DNA from: Deltaproteobacteria bacterium
GTDB taxonomy: Bacteria; UBA10199; DSSB01
DNA length: 9,086 nucleotides
Direction of reading: 5' to 3'
NCBI GenBank assembly: GCA_021772695.1
Contig: JAJFLL010000252.1
Span: 1-9,086 of the forward strand
Made by a program: the position numbers and the translations under genes. This document shows, piece by piece, positions 7,165 through 9,086 of the stretch. Below the pieces are notes generated by a model. It was not told the DNA's origin and ran no database searches. It saw only the letters and a list, made by a program, of their open reading frames with translations. The stretch's first letter is position 1, and each line of letters starts with the position of its first letter.

Positions 7165-8028
7165 TTATTCCGAAGATTTATGATTGGTTTTTACCAAGGT
7201 AGGATAAAAGGGAAGGACCTGTTCACCGTTGTAATGATGTAGGACTTGATCGGCCTCTTTCCTCATGTCCCGGACCAAATCGTGAAAGCGATCACATTGC
7301 TTTAGTAATTTTTCGGGAGAATCGATCTGATTGCGATGAACTCGAATCGGTTTTCCCCAATTCATAACTACGCGGGTAGGTAAGAAAACTGGTAGTTTAG
7401 GAATAATCCAAAAGGGATAATTGCTCCAAGGCCGGATAAATAAATCCATAAACAATTTATTTCGAATGACCCAAAATTTGAGTGATTTTTCGATTCCTAC
7501 GTGAGCCACAGGAAGAACTCGAACGGTTTTTCGACCGGATTCCTTGAGATAATTTTGGGCGATCCTTAGGAACCCGCTATGGAATGGGTGCATGGATTCA
7601 GGTCCGTCGAGTCCTGGTAAAAAATCCATACCTTCAGGAAACAGCAGAACATGACGATCCTTAAGACAATTAACGCCACAATTTACCGATACGGGGCTAC
7701 ATTGGCATGCTTTAAGAAACTCCCGAATAATCGGGATTTTAAAGGCATCTGGGTAAACCAGAGTCCCGATTTTTCCTGCCTGTTCTCGGTATAGTGTCCA
7801 AGCGATAAGCATAGCCTCGATGGTCAAGGCGTGATTGCTAATGATGATTAAATGTTCTTTTTTGGCCGATTCCATGGCAGCGGCGATTTCACCCATATGG
7901 GTGGTACGAAAATAGGCATTATGAAGCCAATTTACAAATTTGCCTAAAGAGGCGTAAACCTCGTCGCTCATGGGTTTTGCATCAAATTTAAATGATAAGA
8001 TCGACTTGAGATTTTCCAGATTGAGCAT
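7165..8028 (-). CDS. PlsC/LPLAT-like acyltransferase with unusual motif I
   Basis: From ATG 8028 the protein is 287 residues, normal for a lysophospholipid acyltransferase-like enzyme, which moves fatty acyl groups to a glycerolipid or another acceptor at the inner membrane. Visible motifs in order: SNHALTIE (64-71), equivalent to catalytic NHx4D but with Glu at the last position; FPEG (130-133), the motif III acceptor-binding block; LPVAHVG (172-178), the motif IV region; and a C-terminal VMNWGKPIRV strand typical of the fold. The usual arginine of motif II is not apparent; that stretch holds four cysteines (C108, C110, C117, C121). A hydrophobic, proline- and tryptophan-rich segment (186-217) may sit on the membrane, but no clear transmembrane helix is seen. 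Start: AGGG lies seven bases upstream of this first ATG; a longer frame begins only with TTG at 8121. It is 139 bases from both neighbours. Acceptor unknown; a DAGAT/MGAT-like role is an alternative to phospholipid synthesis. Confidence 0.82.
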   Translation of the reverse strand: MLNLENLKSILSFKFDAKPMSDEVYASLGKFVNWLHNAYFRTTHMGEIAAAMESAKKEHLIIISNHALTIEAMLIAWTLYREQAGKIGTLVYPDAFKIPIIREFLKACQCSPVSVNCGVNCLKDRHVLLFPEGMDFLPGLDGPESMHPFHSGFLRIAQNYLKESGRKTVRVLPVAHVGIEKSLKFWVIRNKLFMDLFIRPWSNYPFWIIPKLPVFLPTRVVMNWGKPIRVHRNQIDSPEKLLKQCDRFHDLVRDMRKEADQVLHHYNGEQVLPFYPTLVKTNHKSSE

Positions 8029-8167
8029 GATCCTACCCTGAAAAAAATAAATTCTCTCACCAAAATTTTTTTTAGTAAAGGCACACCGTGTTGAATATTC
8101 CTTATCTTGGGCTGCGACCAAAATTCGTCTTATTTATCAATTTTCTGCAAATACCCAATGGATGAAA
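8029..8167 (-). other. AT-rich leader of the acyltransferase gene
   Basis: This spacer has an 8-base A run (minus strand) and a T-rich stretch just before the ribosome binding site. A 9-base direct repeat, AATTTTGGT on the minus strand, occurs at 8059-8067 and 8117-8125, 58 bases apart. A weak promoter-like pair, TTGGTC then AATATT with a 16-base spacer, can be drawn, but it is not better than expected for such AT-rich DNA. No hairpin with a T-run terminates the upstream PAS gene here. Confidence 0.25.
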
Positions 8168-9031
8168 TTAATGAAAATTGCCCTTTGAAGACATATTGGT
8201 CGAATTTGGAATTGATAAATGACCTGAGGATTGGAGAAATTTCATAAATGCAAAGGATTTTGAAGGAAAATTTTCTATTTGTATATCACACTGAAATAGT
8301 TCTTTTTTAATGCAGGGAATGTTTCCGATAACCTTTTTTAATCTATCTTTAATGAAATTAATTTCCTTTACCGTATTCCCCGAAAATAAAACTGCCAATT
8401 GATCAGGGCCCATTTTCAAAAGCAAATCCTCTTTACGGATTTTATTTTGAATATATATTGCTACAAGCTCAAAAAATTGATTTTCCTCTGCTTCTAAATT
8501 TTGAATTTTATGGAATAGCTCTCCGGGAGAAACGCTTAATTTTAATATGATTAATGAACCCTTTTTTTCTTCCGGAAGATTGCCGCTATGATTTAACATT
8601 TGCACTAACTCTTCCTGCAAATACAAATTCTTTATGGGTGCATGACTGGAACTATTTTTAGAATTTACCGACATCTCAATGTAAGTTCTTTCTTGTACTT
8701 CCAACTTAACAAACTGTTTCCTGCCAAATTTAAAAACCCCACAACTGAATTCGACCATTCGATCAGGTTTTGATCCGTTGGCCAAAATGGATGTTCCCTT
8801 AGAGTCGTAATACTGACGGGTTGCTTTTCGAATAACCTTGAGGGTTTTTTCATAAAAATCTTTATGGATGAGGTCTTTCAAACCGAGTTTTTGTAAGGAA
8901 CGGAAATCATGGCCGGTCATTTGTTCTGCTCTAAGATTGGCGGCAACACATTTTGACAGCTCCTCATTAAAAAAGAACAAGGCGTTGAGACCGCGGTCGA
9001 AAAGATTTCGAAACAGGTCAAAGGTGGTCAT
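8168..9031 (-). CDS. PAS domain protein with degenerate GGDEF domain
   Basis: The 287-residue reading has an N-terminal PAS-like domain (about 5-115; starts LFRNLFDRGLNALFFFNEE, with aromatic and hydrophobic strands to VQERTY) and a GGDEF-like domain (about 155-250). The second is recognised from the pattern of helix FFELVAIYIQNKIRKEDLLLK (186-206), then MGPDQLAVLF (207-216), where GGDEF would sit, and helix IKDRLKKVIG (227-236). The signature reads GPDQL, and the metal- and substrate-binding DxDxFKxxND segment is absent, so diguanylate cyclase activity is very unlikely; a role as nucleotide receptor or scaffold is inferred. There is no membrane segment. The ATG at 9031 lacks a Shine-Dalgarno, and the frame remains open to the window edge without another normal start, so the true start may lie further upstream. 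The C-terminal half is strikingly AT-rich compared with the rest of the window. PAS call is good, GGDEF call moderate. Confidence 0.72.
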   Translation of the reverse strand: MTTFDLFRNLFDRGLNALFFFNEELSKCVAANLRAEQMTGHDFRSLQKLGLKDLIHKDFYEKTLKVIRKATRQYYDSKGTSILANGSKPDRMVEFSCGVFKFGRKQFVKLEVQERTYIEMSVNSKNSSSHAPIKNLYLQEELVQMLNHSGNLPEEKKGSLIILKLSVSPGELFHKIQNLEAEENQFFELVAIYIQNKIRKEDLLLKMGPDQLAVLFSGNTVKEINFIKDRLKKVIGNIPCIKKELFQCDIQIENFPSKSFAFMKFLQSSGHLSIPNSTNMSSKGNFH

Positions 9032-9086
9032 GGCTCGGGGGGAGGCAAACCTTAAATCACGGGTCGTTTGACTTTTAATAATGGTG

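Noticed and set aside
8029..8121. 31-residue N-terminal extension of the acyltransferase from a TTG codon
   Set aside because: ATG 8028 has a fair AGGG ribosome binding site; the extension reads like translated leader DNA.
8059..8125. Direct repeat ACCAAAATT, two copies 58 bases apart
   Set aside because: Nine-base AT-rich repeats are expected by chance in such DNA, and there is no third copy or regular spacing.

Overview
The window holds five protein genes, all transcribed from the minus strand (right to left), with no RNA gene, mobile element or CRISPR array that I can see. In transcription order they are: a PAS protein with a degenerate GGDEF domain (right edge), a PlsC/LPLAT-like acyltransferase, a very large Ser/Thr protein kinase fused to an AAA ATPase and TPR repeats, a membrane hybrid histidine kinase fused to a receiver and a SpoIIE/PP2C phosphatase, and a FIST-domain sensor protein cut off by the left edge. 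The gaps between genes are only 69 to about 141 bases, and no convincing intrinsic terminator was found in any of them, so partial or full co-transcription is possible but not shown.

The organism is a bacterium of moderate to low GC. A PknK-like kinase-ATPase-TPR protein, multi-domain histidine kinases, FIST and GGDEF proteins together are typical of signalling-rich Gram-negative lineages such as Myxococcota, Bdellovibrionota and other former Deltaproteobacteria. No marker gene is present, so this placement is an inference with low confidence. GC content rises along the direction of transcription. Hand counts of single 60-base lines give about 30-32% in the C-terminal half of the PAS/GGDEF gene, about 45% in the middle, and about 48-58% in the FIST gene.

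Layout: 1-788 FIST (partial); 789-857 a spacer with nested inverted repeats; 858-3446 histidine kinase-REC-PP2C; 3447-3587 a spacer with a candidate promoter and a 15-base palindrome; 3588-7025 Ser/Thr kinase-AAA-TPR; 7026-7164 a spacer with nothing convincing; 7165-8028 acyltransferase; 8029-8167 an AT-rich spacer; 8168-9031 PAS-GGDEF, whose frame stays open to the right edge.

Working together (inference): the locus is almost all signal input and protein-phosphorylation control, with no DNA-binding domain in sight. A Ser/Thr kinase with its own sensory TPR/ATPase module lies next to a Ser/Thr phosphatase driven by a histidine kinase phosphorelay. This suggests opposing writer and eraser enzymes for a shared phosphoprotein. 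FIST and PAS domains are candidate ligand inputs, and the degenerate GGDEF protein is a candidate c-di-GMP/GTP receptor or scaffold. The STAS/anti-sigma partner usually expected for a SpoIIE phosphatase is not in the window.
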